From Sipunculus nudus (taxonomy: Eukaryota; Annelida; Sipuncula; Golfingiida; Sipunculidae): a stretch of DNA of 64,000 bases. The translations under genes were made by a program, and so were the position numbers. Shown here piece after piece: positions 11,601 to 23,586 of this stretch (within the stretch, counting starts at the first letter, position 1; every line of letters starts with the position of its first letter). The notes below the pieces were generated by a model that made no database searches, was not told where the DNA came from, and saw only the letters and a program-made list of their open reading frames with translations. The stretch lies in NCBI GenBank assembly GCA_026874595.1, contig CM049316.1, forward strand, positions 42,175,695-42,239,694. Reading direction: 5' to 3'.

Positions 11601-14399
11601 CTTGTAACATTATTGACCCTGTATTAACTTAAAAATTGCTTATATTGTTTAACTTCAAAGCTGAAAGTCCTCAATTTGATCCTTAGCATCACCTTAAGGT
11701 TTTAAATGGTAAAATCTTGACCAAACGTCAGATTTTGCTCTTATGGCTTAATGACAGGTTATTACCATATAAAGGCATATAAAATCTTAAATCAATGAGG
11801 CTTACTGAAAAAAAAAATTTAGCTTGTTATTTATTCTCATTCGGTGTTACAAATTTGAACATACCACAGGTTTCACATTCAGAAAAATAAGGAATCTGTT
11901 GTCATGTTACTCATTTGTAATTTTGATGCCAGTTTGTGTCACAAATTCAAATTTTGCTGTCAATTTTGTGTTAGAGCATGAAATCGTGTAGATTCTGAGT
12001 TATACAGTTTTTCTTGAACAGTAAATGAATGGTAATTTAAGATAATCTTTGATGTATTAATGATCCATAGCTTTATCCTTTAAGGTTAACTAGTTCAAAT
12101 AATGATGTATAGGTAAGATGTAGACTTCAGAGTCTATTAATAATAATATAGGCTTATTTGTGCTTTGTTTTTACAGGTGCTGAAGGATCATGGAATAAAA
12201 GTAGCCATCAGCACCTCAGACAGCCGAGTACCAACTGAACAGCTGCTTAGATCAGCTGGGCTTGAGCAGTATGTGGATATGGTTGTGTGTGGTGATGACA
12301 GTGACTCAGTCCCTAAGCCCTCTCCAAGCAACGCTCTTCGTATCTGCGAAAAACTAGGAATAAACCCAGCTGAGGTCGTAGTCGTAGGTGACACCAACAA
12401 TGATTTAGAGATGGGCAAGTTGGCAAAGTTAGGAGCCACTGTTGGTGTGTTAAGCGGAGTCGGTGAGTTAAAGGATCTGGAGCCACAGGCTGATCATATA
12501 GTGCCAAGTGTCAAACATGTTATGCCTATTGTACTGACTGATGGTCAGTCAGTTTTTAAAAATGAAATACATGGTAAACCATCCACTGAACAAAACTCAA
12601 CAAAAGTGCACTCTGATAATATACAATACACATCACTGCTAGGAAGTTCAAAAGGTCAGATAAATAGAAATGAAGGTCGCAGCTATTCGACTTGGTCGTT
12701 ACATCAGAGGCGTTGCTTTTCATCAACAGCAGCCATGAAGTCGTCCAGTTACAGTTATGTGATTGTAGGTGCTGGATCAGCCGGCTGTGTGCTGGCTAAC
12801 AGGCTGACAGCAGATGGGCAGAACAGTGTGTTATTGTTAGAAGCAGGGCCTAAAGATAACACATGGAAAATCTCCATGCCAGCAGCCCTCATGTATAACC
12901 TCTGTGATGATAAGTATAACTGGTTCTACCATACCGTGCCACAAAAGCATGTCAATGACCGAGTGATGTACCAGCCACGAGGTCGTGTGTGGGGTGGCTC
13001 TTCATCGCTGAACGCTATGGCTTACGTACGAGGGCATCCATATGATTACGATCGCTGGGAGAAACAGGGCGCTACAGGATGGTCTTATGCCGAATGTTTG
13101 CCATATTTCAAGAAAGCCCAGACACATGAATTAGGACCTGATGACTATCGGGGTGGCGATGGTCCACTGCATGTATCCAGGGGCAAGTCTGGCAATCCGT
13201 TATACCAAGCATGGATTGATGCTGGTATGCAAGCTGGATATCCCTTTACTGATGATATGAATGGGTTCCAGCAGGAAGGAGTGGGCTTCATGGACATGAC
13301 AATCCATAAGGGTAAACGCTGGAGTGCTTCAGAAGCATACCTCCGCCCGGCACTCTCCAGAAACAACCTCCACACAGTCACACGTGCTCTCGCCTCAAAA
13401 ATAATTTTTGACGGACACCGTGCTATTGGGATAGAGTATGACCAAGGTGGGAAAACGGAACGAGTATACGCTGAGAAGGAAGTCATCCTCAGTGGGGGTG
13501 CCGTGAACTCTCCACAGTTGCTGATGCTTTCCGGAGTTGGTGATGCAGATGAACTAAAAAAACATGATATACAGGTGGTAGCTCATGTACCTGGTGTTGG
13601 GCAAAATATGCAGGATCACTTGGAGGTATATGTGCAGCAGAAATGTACACAGCCAGTAACATTGTTTAAATATCAGTGGAAGTACCCATGGAATATGATC
13701 CCGGCAGGGGTACAGTGGTTTCTGTTTAAATCAGGTGTGTGTACTTCATCACATTTAGAAGCTGGGGGTTTCATACGTAGCCGACCAGGAGTGACCCACC
13801 CTGATATCCAGTATCACTTCCTGCCATCAGTTGTGATTGACCATGGACGTAAAATGGGTTCATGTCATGCATACCAAGCTCATGTGGGACCCATGAGGTC
13901 TCAGAGTACAGGACACATACAGCTCAAGTCCAAAAATCCAAGGGACCATCCCCTGCTCGATTTTAACTATTTATCAACAGAACAAGACCTCGTTGAGATG
14001 AGGGCATGTATTCGTCTGACCCGGGAGATCTTAGCTCAGCCAGCTTTCGATCCATATCGAGGGCCTGAGCTTACTCCAGGTCCAGATGTCCAGACTGATA
14101 AACAGATTGATGCCTGGGTGAAAAAGATGACTGACACCGCTTATCACATCTCCTGTACCTGTAAGATGGGTGCTGACGATGACACCATGGCAGTGGTTGA
14201 TCGGGAGTGCAAAGTCCGTGGTGTGGACGGTCTTCGAGTTGTGGATGCCTCCATTATGCCCAGTGTTGTCAGTGGCAATCTAAACGCACCGACCATCATG
14301 ATCGCTGAGAAAGCTGCCGATATTATCCAGGGTAAACCTCCTCTCCCTCAAGCAGATGTACCCATCTGGAAACCAGCAACGTTTGATACACAAAGATAA
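5615..14399 (+). CDS. CHDH: HAD-HAD-choline dehydrogenase fusion protein, five coding exons
   Basis: Coding exons are 5615-5708, 6265-6487, 8707-9480, 11160-11421 and 12177-14399; they join in frame (3,576 nt, about 1,191 residues). The order is a basic, Arg/Ser-rich N-terminus typical of a mitochondrial presequence, HAD domain 1 (about 78-310), HAD domain 2 (about 336-560), a low-complexity linker, and a full GMC oxidoreductase closely matching animal choline dehydrogenase (about 640-1191). CHDH oxidises choline to betaine aldehyde at the mitochondrial inner membrane, towards glycine betaine, an osmolyte and methyl donor. The start is the first ATG of an exon whose acceptor is at 5611-5613, so a noncoding 5' exon probably lies upstream. 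The symbol reflects only the C-terminal half. The exon 3 donor (GTAGCT) is weak but the phase fits. Confidence is high for the domains and joins, moderate for the start. Confidence 0.88.
6265..9480 (+). CDS. HAD domain 1 of the fusion (exons 2-3), motif I altered
   Basis: Exons 2 (6265-6487) and 3 (8707-9480) encode a haloacid-dehalogenase-type phosphatase fold of the phosphoglycolate phosphatase-like group. Motif I reads FDKNGTL at about residues 83-89: the nucleophile Asp84 is present, but the second Asp that normally acts as general acid/base is Asn86. The motif II region is AVSTSD (about 203-208), the motif III Lys is at about 244 (SNPKF), and motif IV is VGDTPND (about 267-273) with both Asp present. 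Hydrolysis is therefore probably weakened or lost while the fold and metal site remain. The end of exon 3 already begins the second HAD domain. Confidence 0.85.
7220..8392 (+). mobile_element. Helitron-like nonautonomous element (copy 1, in fusion-gene intron 2)
   Basis: It begins TCCGCC after A7219 and ends CTAG at 8389-8392 before T8393, as Helitrons do when inserting between A and T. The 3' end has a perfect 6 bp hairpin (GTAGTC 8363-8368, GACTAC 8376-8381) followed by 11 bases to the end. The 5' end folds into its own hairpin (ATCCGCCAAAAC against GTTTTGCGGAT). The interior is three imperfect units of about 280 bp, each with 'gggaaccgtttgaccgat' and a GGTGGCGCCACC-type palindrome (perfect at 7955-7966). 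There is no coding capacity. Length is 1,173 bp, and a second full copy lies at 23587-24769 in the opposite orientation. Confidence 0.82.
9385..12540 (+). CDS. HAD domain 2 of the fusion (end of exon 3, exon 4, start of exon 5)
   Basis: A second HAD unit starts with FDKDGTL (about 341-347, Asp342 and Asp344 both present), continues through exon 4 (11160-11421, cap region) and ends in exon 5. Exon 5 carries AISTSD (motif II), VPKPSP with the motif III Lys at about 498, and VGDTNND with Asp523 and Asp527. All catalytic residues are present, so this copy looks active. It clearly duplicates domain 1: the stretch after motif I (RWTPWVTALNSR versus MWTPMVSEFVKR) ends at an intron of the same phase in both. 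It differs by an extra intron inside the LFK/VLKDHG stretch. The substrate cannot be read from the sequence. Confidence 0.85.
9700..10480 (+). repeat. Diverged repeat units in fusion-gene intron 3
   Basis: A stretch with 'ctgtctgtctgtcc' leads into two or more diverged units of about 310-330 bp that share 'gatgtttccacaggactttg' and 'aaataagaaca'-type segments (about 10060 and 10405). They look like internal units of the repeats described elsewhere. The rest of this intron (10480-11159) is AT-rich with nothing recognisable. Confidence 0.55.
12660..14399 (+). CDS. CHDH: Choline dehydrogenase (GMC oxidoreductase) moiety, intronless
   Basis: This is the whole of CHDH within one exon. It has the FAD-binding GAGSAG at residues 649-654, GMC signature 1 (GRVWGGSSSLNAM, from 720), GMC signature 2 (SGGAVNSPQLLMLSG, about 890-904), the C-terminal active-site His in AYHISCTCKMG (about 1108) and the NLNAP Asn (about 1154). 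It ends in a TQR tail like vertebrate CHDH. Just before the FAD motif lies RSYSTWSLHQRRCFSSTAA, which is Arg/Ser-rich without acidic residues and resembles a mitochondrial presequence with a processing site. The stop codon is TAA at 14397-14399. Confidence 0.93.
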   Translation: MNRNEGRSYSTWSLHQRRCFSSTAAMKSSSYSYVIVGAGSAGCVLANRLTADGQNSVLLLEAGPKDNTWKISMPAALMYNLCDDKYNWFYHTVPQKHVNDRVMYQPRGRVWGGSSSLNAMAYVRGHPYDYDRWEKQGATGWSYAECLPYFKKAQTHELGPDDYRGGDGPLHVSRGKSGNPLYQAWIDAGMQAGYPFTDDMNGFQQEGVGFMDMTIHKGKRWSASEAYLRPALSRNNLHTVTRALASKIIFDGHRAIGIEYDQGGKTERVYAEKEVILSGGAVNSPQLLMLSGVGDADELKKHDIQVVAHVPGVGQNMQDHLEVYVQQKCTQPVTLFKYQWKYPWNMIPAGVQWFLFKSGVCTSSHLEAGGFIRSRPGVTHPDIQYHFLPSVVIDHGRKMGSCHAYQAHVGPMRSQSTGHIQLKSKNPRDHPLLDFNYLSTEQDLVEMRACIRLTREILAQPAFDPYRGPELTPGPDVQTDKQIDAWVKKMTDTAYHISCTCKMGADDDTMAVVDRECKVRGVDGLRVVDASIMPSVVSGNLNAPTIMIAEKAADIIQGKPPLPQADVPIWKPATFDTQR

Positions 14400-16756
14400 A
14401 TATGACTATACTTTAGGACTAGTAAAAACAGCTACATGTACCAGGTCTGAAAGACATTGCACTGAATTGTAATACAGAAAATTGCATATATATACCTGAT
14501 GGATGTTTACTGAACAGTCTTTTCTGAACATTGGTATCTTAGAAAGTTGGTTGTGTGTGTTAATCAAGTCAACAAAGAATGTAAAATATTTGAAAAGATA
14601 CAAAAATTCATTCTTTTTTATGGCTACTTTGAAGACAGGGACATTCAGTTTGTGGTGTTTCCTGTAAGTGTAACTCAGGCCATATTTTTTCCCAGTGATT
14701 AACTTTGGTGTAATGATTAACATGTACTTGATGAATTCCAGTGTTTAGTGATGAACTTTGGCCTAGCTATGTCCATGGATGAACTTGGCTAGGCACAACA
14801 TGGGCTTAGCTCTAGTGTACTGACCAGCCCAAACATTTTTTTGTTTTAGTTATCATTTATTCTTTTTTGTAGAAAATCCTTTTAAACATTTATGTAACCA
14901 TATACATATGTCAGAAAGACCAAACACTATATTCTTTTAATTTAAAATTTCAAATATTTGGATGTCATAAAACAGAGAGTGAAGTTCCCCAGTTGGAACC
15001 CTGCCAGTGCCTCAAAGGCTTAAAGTTTAGAAATTTTTTAAAACTTCAGAGATTTTCTCTGACTTTTTAAAAACATGTTATGATCCCATGCTTAGGAAAA
15101 TCTGAAATTATGAAAGCTTAATAATCATTGTTATATATTTTTCTGATTGAATGTCTATCTCCACCCTTGTTCAATAGACACCACTGAACGGTCATGAAGG
15201 ACCAATTTGTTAAAGAAACCATAGCAAAACTTTAAATAGAAGATTTTAAGGTCAGATGTAAATCACTCACAAAAATTTTTGTCAACACTTGATATTATGA
15301 AGACCTATTAAATGAGATAGTTCTGAATGTTTGCTATAAGGTTCTCAGGGTGTTCAAGGTTGTGAATTCTGATGTGATAAACTGAATTTTGCCAACTTTT
15401 ATCCTGCACAATCTGTTGTCATTATAATATCTCTGCCAGGAAGGTATTATACTTTCCTTTTGTTGGTTTGTTGGTTTGTTGGTTTGTTAGCAACTTTACA
15501 GAAAGAGTTATAAATTGTATGGATGGTAGGGTTACACCAAAGGACAACTGATTAAATTTTGTAGGAAATCTGAATCACTGTAATATATTTTTAATTCAAA
15601 AGATTATATACCATTGTAACACAGGGCGATTCCCTTATACATCGGGAGACTGCTCCATTCATGGGACCAGCATTTGTTATCAACTGACGAGGTGAACCTG
15701 TGTTACTGAGGCATGATGTATTTTCCTCTTGTACTCCTCAAACGTCAACAAGGTTATTCCTGTTCAGGTTTTGCTCTTTAATTGTTCTAACTTGTTTTAT
15801 TTCAGAAAGTGTAATGAAATATGCAAGTGATATGGTTGCCTTTGCATGAAATATCTCAAAAACTTGTTTGGAATAAATCTGCAAGTAATTTGGTTGCCTA
15901 TGCATGAAATATCTCAAGAACTTGTTTAGAAGAATCAGTAGCTGCACAGAATTTATAGTCACTGATGAGAGAGGAATTTGTAGTCATTGGTTACAAATAG
16001 CAAGCAGTCATTGGTTACAGAAGTAAAAGTAGCGGTAGTCACGGAATACAAAAGATCAAGTAGTCATTAGTTACAACATTAAGTTACAATCAGTTACAAC
16101 ATTAAGTTACAGTCAGTTATAACTCCATGTTTACAGATGCATTGGTAATCACTGGTAAAAATGTGAATCTGTATTCATTGGTTACTAAAAAGGGATTAAT
16201 ATTTTATAACTGAAGAATATGTAGTCACAAATCATAATCCACAGTTTTGTAGACAGTTGTTATTGGATAATTGAGCATTATAAATCAAATGACTGCTACC
16301 CTAAGTCACATGACTGTAAGTAACTATTGGTTACATAACATTAGAATCAGTAGTGCACCACCACTGTTCGTTTATATTCAGTAGTAGTGTTCAGTCATAC
16401 CAGTTGGTTCAAAAGATGTTATGGTTAGTGAGAGTCTTCACTAAGATGATGGTATTTTCCTTTTGTAAAGGACAATAAATTATTTTTACCTACTTGTGGA
16501 AGAGTTGCTTTATTTTCTCCAGGAATGCAAAACATGAGACAGGGGAGGAAAACTCATATATTGTAAATCTCTGATAATGAGTATTTATTTTGTAATTAAT
16601 GTCTGCAAACAGCATTCACTACAAATTATACCTTATAAACCTGCCATGTTGGTAAATTTATTTGCCACTTGAAATATGAACAAGTGGTCTTTGACACATT
16701 TAATTCTACTTACACTCAGGTATAGGTGTCCTTAAATAAATGCCAAAGTGTTTATA
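14400..16756 (+). other. 3' flank / probable 3' UTR of the fusion gene, with short minisatellites
   Basis: No coding exon is seen. The first AATAAA after the stop is at 15872-15877, with another at 16474-16479; either could be the poly(A) signal, but this is unproven. Two copies of a roughly 70 bp unit (about 15820-15930) share 'gcatgaaatatctcaa'. Between about 15965 and 16340 a short degenerate motif, 'gtcattggttaca', recurs roughly eight times. Confidence 0.45.
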
Positions 16757-16983
16757 TTTTTAGCTCAGCTGACTTTAAGTCATCTGAGCTATAGTCGTGG
16801 TCCATTGTCCATCGTCTGTCAGTCTGTCTGTCCGTAGATGTGGCACGTTTTGAAACCATAAGACCTAGGAATCCAAAATTTGGCATCATGTTAGATGTCC
16901 CCAAGATCTCCTACCAAGCCGAAAACTGGGTATTTGCAACTTTGTTCCTTTGAGAAATTAAGGAAAAACCTCAATTTTTTATT

Positions 16984-19900
16984 AGCTCAGCTGACTATAA
17001 GTCATCTGAGCTATAGTTGTGGTCCATTGTCCGTCGTCCATCCGTCCGTCCGTCCGTCCGTCCGTCCGTAGATGTGGCACGTTTTGAAACCGTAAGACCT
17101 AGGAATCCAAAATTCAGCATAATGTTAGATGTCACCAAGATCTCCTACCAAGCCGAAAACTGGGTCTTTGCGACTTCATTCCTTTGAGAAATTAAGGAAA
17201 AACCTCAATTTTTTATTAAAAACCTATTTTCACACTTCAGGACTGCCTAATATCAAAACCACTCATCTGTTTTTCCTCATATTTCCTATAAATAATCCTC
17301 TATATAATTCCTATGTACATGCCAGAAATTAGGTCTGTATTATATAATTTAAAAAAGTTATGGGCCCAAACATAATGCATTTTGTAAATAATCAGGAAAG
17401 AAATTATATCACTTTACACAAAACTTGTTAAAGCTAAGCACTTTTTTTTCAGTAATATTACTTTTATTAATCAAAATTTAATTGTATACCCAAAATTAGA
17501 TCAAAATCTTTTAAAATTTTTAAAATATTAGCAAAAATAAAAAATTGGTAGCTTAAATTTTGCCCAACTTTGACCATGGCACGTTTTTTTGCTGTAACTG
17601 CTGTGGATTTAATTTTCACAGCATATTTTTGTTAGCATTTTAACTGTTAACACCAGTTTGAAACCAGTTGATCAAAAACTGTAGATTTTATTCAAGTTTT
17701 CAAGCACCATGTCACATATTGCTAGTGTTATGCAGTTTGCTAGAGCTCAGCTCCCGAGCTTCAGCTCTAAGTTCCTTAAATTTGGCATACAGTTGGATTT
17801 CTCCAAAATCCCCTTCCATGCCAAGAATTTGGTCACTAGGACTTAATTCCTTCGAGATATCAATGTAAAACTTCATTTTTCCATTAAAAACCCATTGTTA
17901 CACTTTAAGACTGCCTCATATCAAAACCACTGATCTGACTTTGATCATATATAATATACATATTTTTCTATACATTCGCTATGCACATGCCAGAAATGAT
18001 TTCAGTATTGTGTATTTTTTTTAAGTTATGGGCCCAAACATAATGCACTTTTTTAAAAATCAAGAAATATATTTACTCACCTTAGATGAGAATTGCTGAA
18101 GCTGGAGACTTTTTGTCAGGAATATAACTTTATTTAATCAAGATTCGATTGTTTACCCAAAATTAGATCTGAATTTTGCAAATTTTTCAAGTTATTAGCT
18201 TAAATAAAAAATCAATACCCTAAATTTTGTCCAACTTTGGCAATGGCATGTTTTTTTTCTGTAAGCACTGTTGATTTAATTTTCACAGCATATATACATA
18301 AGGATTTAATCTTTTATCTGAAATTTCAAAGGAATTGATTGAAAAGAGTAGCTTTTATTCAAGTTTTCATACACCATGTCAAGTGTTGTTTACATCTAGC
18401 CCACCTAGTAGTAAAGCCTTCACTTGCATTATGTAACCCACCCCAGGCAGCTTGTCTTGGCTCAGCTGGGCCACTACTAGCAGGCTTCTTCTCTGCCCTG
18501 CACACCCTCCCCCCCCCCCCAGATGATGCATTAACTAGATGAATGTTATAATTTTCTGTATTTCATTTTATTTTTGGCTATGCTAAATTTTAGATTTTGT
18601 ATTTACCACCAGGGTTACAATGATTAAAGTGCACATTTAATTGTGTCCACAAAGTGGTGTATTGCTATGAAAGTGTGGATGTTCATCAGATAAGTAATTC
18701 CTTCCTTGAGAAGAGTAAAAACTTCACAAGGTGTGATATTGACTATTAATTCCAGGAATATATTAAAGCTTAGATTGTAATTAGCATAATGATATTGTTT
18801 GTCCCTCATTCAACCAACAGTGTGTTTACTTTATTTGAAAAGATGTTTTTATTTTACCAAATTTACAGAATCTTATTTTATTTTGGTGAATAAGATTAAG
18901 CATGTACTGAAAACTCCAATGTGCAAAACTTTTTAATAGTGATTCATGGAATAATCTTGCAGATGCCATGTTGTGGCATTATTTTCTTTTAAATTCAGTT
19001 TAAAAATTTGTGATTTAAAAATAATAAAAATATATGTGTATGCATAATGTGACCCAATACGAGCTACACTCTGGATGTATAATGATTGCAACTAAGAATT
19101 CTAATATTTTAACTTATATTTTCAGTGTTTTTTTAATACAAATTTATAAAACTTGTAAATAAAAAAAATCAATCAGATAAAAACTATTTTAATGGAAAAA
19201 GTGGATATGCTTAAATAATATATAAACTTAAATGTATTATTCCCTTGAATGTGAAATAAAGGTATTAGTCCAGACCTAGGAATCCAAAATTCGGCATAAT
19301 GTTAGATGTCCCCAAGATCTCCTACCAAGCCGAAAACTGGGTCTTTGCAACTTCGTTCCTTTGAGAAATTAAGGAAAAACCTCAATTTTTTATTAAAAAC
19401 CTATTTTCACACTTCAGGACTGCCTAATATCAAAACCACTCATCTGTTTTTCCTCATATTTACCATAAATATTATAATATAGTTCATATGTACATGCCAG
19501 AAATTATGTCTGTATTATTTAATTGTTTTAAGTTATGGGCCCAAACATAATGCACTTTGTAAAAAATCAAGAAATATATTTACTCCCTTAACAAGGGCAT
19601 TGCTGAAGCTAGAGATATTTTTGTCAGGGATGTAACATTATTTAATCAAGATTCAATTGAATACCCAAAATTAGTTCTGAATTTTTCAAATTTTATAAGT
19701 AATTAGCATAAATATAAAATTAGTACCTTAAATTTTGCCCAACTGTGACCATGGCACGTTTGTTTCCCGTGAGCACTGTCGATATAATTTTCATATCATG
19801 CACACATAAGGATTTCAGCTTTTTAGTTTAGAAAGCTGAAAGAAATTGGCCAAATATTGTAGCTTTTATTAATGTTTTTTATGAGACCCTGTCAGAATTG

Positions 19901-21100
19901 GCTCTCTCCAGCCCCTCTTGAGTCACCACTTTGTTGACCTTGTTGACCTTTCATCAAATTATGCACGCTTGAGGTGAGAATCCAGGCAGCTTATGGCCAG
20001 CCACAGTTGATCCAGGTGTCCAACCCAACTCATCTAGTAGTTTTAACCAACAACATAACAAAAAAACAATAAATTAATAAATTTTTATTGGTTTTTAATA
20101 ACAAATTAAAGAAAAATAGAAAAGGAATTTGTTAGTTTATAATAACAGGAAATTAACTTGCAGTTACTGATGATATAAGAATCTTGTATCGATGGGTAGA
20201 ATGTCACATATTCCAAATAACACCATGCAGTCACCTATGGCATTTTTCAGTTCAATTTTAATGATAAAGAAGTAAATCATATTATTTATTACTAATCATT
20301 AGGGATTATATGAAGGAAATTAATGATAGACAAAGATGCAGTTGATAATATTAATCTAGATTCCTACTGTGTCTAGTGTGTACATTGATGTGAAATTAGT
20401 CCAAAATGAATTTTTTACAGTTATTTTTTAATATAAATAAAGGCCATAAAACCAGGTACTTATGATCATTATTTAAATGTGTGAATTTTGTATATTCTGG
20501 ATTCTCAACATCTTTGTTTGGTGAAAACTGAATAAATACCAGACATGGTGCGAATACTTTGTAATTGTATTTTAAAACAAATATGATCATGTACTCTATC
20601 ATAAAATTTCTTGCATAAAGAATGGGAATTCAGGTAAAAATGAAAGTATATGAATACTCGTGCAAATACTTTCAAAATGTATTCATAAATGCATTCATGA
20701 ATATATTCTTTAATATTATTTTAATAATCATATCAGTTATATTTCATTTTAAAAAATCATATGGTTCTCTTATTATTTTTAATAAAAATTATATTTGGGA
20801 CAATATTTGTAACTTTTTTAATAAATAGTTAAACTCTTATATTATATGTTCTGCTTATAAGTTATATGGCCAAGTTAAAATCTGTGTGACAGTAGTACTC
20901 CATTTGTTAATAAAATAAATGAAATCAATCCTCTTCCCTGTCTCCAAAGGTACTATCAAAATCATACATAAGCTAAACAACAACAACTCATAATACAGCT
21001 TATATTTATTACCACACAAAACCAGCATGTGCCTCATTTCTAAATAATATTTTTTTATCATATATAACAGCTGAGCGTTGTGACCCATAGGTCCCTTGTT
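16984..21100 (+). mobile_element. Inner Helentron-like element 1 (about 4.1 kb)
   Basis: It starts AGCTCAGCTGACTATAAG, a near-perfect hairpin with GTCATCTGAGCT, followed by a (GTCC)n tract at about 17033-17068. It ends CAGCTGAGCGTTGTGACCCATAGGTCCCTTGTT at 21069-21100. The 5' GCTCAGCTGA and 3' TCAGCTG-type motifs are subterminal inverted repeats. The interior repeats blocks such as 'ggactgcctaatatcaaaac' (near 17240, 17910 and 19425) and 'gttatgggcccaaacataat', with a C-run near 18510-18520. No intact ORF is present. Confidence 0.75.
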
Positions 21101-22377
21101 AAAAACCTATTTTCACACTTCAGGACTGCCTAATATCAAAACCACTCATCTGTTTTTCCTCATATTTACCATAAATATTCCTCTATATAGTTCCTATGTA
21201 CATGCCAGAAATTAGGTCTGTATTATGTAATTTAAAAATGTTATGGGCTCAAACATAATGCATTTTGTAAAAAATCAGGAAAGATATTTGATCACTTAAC
21301 ACAAAACATGTTAAAGCTAAGGACTTTTTTTCCAGTAATATAACTTTGATTAATCAAAATGAAATTGTATACCCAAAATTAGATCAAATCTCTAAATTTT
21401 TTAAAATATTAGCAAAAATAAAAAATTGGTACCTTAAATTTTTGCCCAACTTTGACCATGGCACGTTTTTTTCTTGTAAGTTCATTTGATTTAATTTTCA
21501 CAATCAGTTTACATTTGGATTTAATCTGATGAATTTTGAAATTTGAAAGTATAAGCTTAAAAAATAGTCTAGCTATTGAAGTTTTTTAGAGGCCTTAATG
21601 TATTTGTATTTTCTAGCATCATGACCCCACTTTTGTTTACTACAGCTTTGTCTGGTAATCCAAAAATTGGCATAATGTTAGATGTCCCTAAGATCTCCAA
21701 GCCAAAAACTGGGGCTCTGCAACTTTTTTCCTTTGAGAAATGAAGGAAAACCTCAATTTTTTATTAAAATCATTTTTACACATCAGGAATGCCTAATATC
21801 AAAACCACTCGCTTTTTTCTTCATATTTTCCATAAATAATTGTCTATATATAACCTATGTACATGCCCGAAATTAGGACAGTTCTGTATAATTTAAAAAA
21901 GTTATGGGCCCAGTCATAAGCACTTTTTAAATTTTGTCCAACTTTGACCATGGCACGTCTTTTTCTTGTAAGTACATTTGATTTAATTTTCACATCTAGT
22001 TTTTATATGGATTTAATCTGCTGAATTTTGAAATTTGAAAGTATAAGATTAAAAAACTATTGAAGTCTTTTAGAGGCCTTAATGTATTTGTATTTGTATT
22101 TATAAATATTCAAATTTTTCCTGTTAGTTCTGTGGATTTAATTTTTACAGCAATATACACAAGTATTTCATCTGTTAAAATCTGAAATTTGAAACCAGTT
22201 GATCAAAAAACTGTAGATTTCATTCAAGTTTTCAAGCACCATGACTTGACTGTCTACATCAAGTCATTATAAATGCAGTACATGTGCCAGGCTGTTACAT
22301 AACACCTTCACTTGTGACCTACTGCCTCTGTGAGTGTCTGGGTCAGGCTGGGTCAGGCAGTAATTACCAGAGAGCCT

Positions 22378-22472
22378 CTCTCTCTCTTTCCCTCTCTCTC
22401 TCAGGCAGTCTAGCTCTCTCTCTCTTTCCACCTGTCTCTCTTTCTCTCCATGACAGTCTGGCTCTCTCTCTC
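22378..22472 (+). repeat. CT-rich microsatellite tract
   Basis: Interrupted (TC)n about 95 bases long, directly before inner element 2. Its continuation appears after that element at about 27334-27370, which is why both are treated as one tract split by insertion. The 151-codon open frame across it is low-complexity. Confidence 0.75.
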
Positions 22473-23586
22473 CCCTGCTTTTTAGCTCAGCTGACTATAA
22501 GTCATCTGAGCTATAGTCGTGGTCCTTTGTCCGTCCGTCCGTCCGGCTGTCCGTCCGTTAACAGGGCACATTTTAAAACTGTTAGACCTACGAATCCAAA
22601 ATTATACATACCATTAGATGTTCCCAAAATCTCCTACCATACCGAAAATTGGGTCATTAGGACTTCGTTCCTTCGAGATACTAAGGAAAAACCTCCACTT
22701 TCCATAAAAAAGCCCTTGTTACACTTCAAGGCTGCCTAATATGAAAACCACTGATCTGTTCTTGGTCATATTTAGTATTCATATTCTTCCATACATTTTC
22801 TATGAACATACCAAAAATTAGGTCAGTATTGGGTATTATTTTGAAGTTATGGGCCCAAATATAATGCAATTTTTAAAAAATCAGGAAATATATTTACTCA
22901 CCTAACGTGAGAATTGCTGAAGCTGGAGACTTTTTTTTCAGGAATATAACTTTATTTAATCAAGATTCAATGATTTCCCCAAAATTAGATCTGAATTTTG
23001 CAAATTTTTTAAGTTATTAGCATAAATAAAAAATTAATACCTTAAATTTTGTCCAACTTTGGGAATGGCACGTTTTTTCTCTGTAAGCACTGTTGATTTA
23101 ATTTTCACAGCATACATACATAAGGATTTAATCTTTTAAAATCTTAAATTTCAAAGGAATTGATTGAAAAGAGTAGCTTTTATTCAAGTTTTCATATACC
23201 ATGTCAAGTGTTGTTTACATCTGGCCCACCTAGTAGAACAGCCATCACTTGCATTATGTAACCCTCCCCAGGCAGCTTGCCTCAGGCTCAGCTTGGCCAC
23301 TACTAGCAGGCTTCCCCTCTGCCCTGCACTCACCCCCCCCCCCAGATGGTGCATTAACTAGATGAATGTTATAATTTTCTGTATTTTATTTTATTCATGG
23401 CTATGCTACATTTTAGATTTTGTATTGTACCTCCAGGGTTACAATGATTAAAGTGCCCATTTAATAGTGTCCACAAAGTGGTGTATTGCTATGAAAGTGT
23501 GGATGTTCATCAGATAAGTAATTCCTTACTTCAGAAGAGTAAAAACTTCACCAGGTGTGAAATTGACTATTAATTCCAGTAATAAA

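Noticed and set aside
22284-22739. 151-codon open frame rich in Leu/Ser
   Set aside because: Produced by a CT-rich microsatellite and the start of a repeat element.
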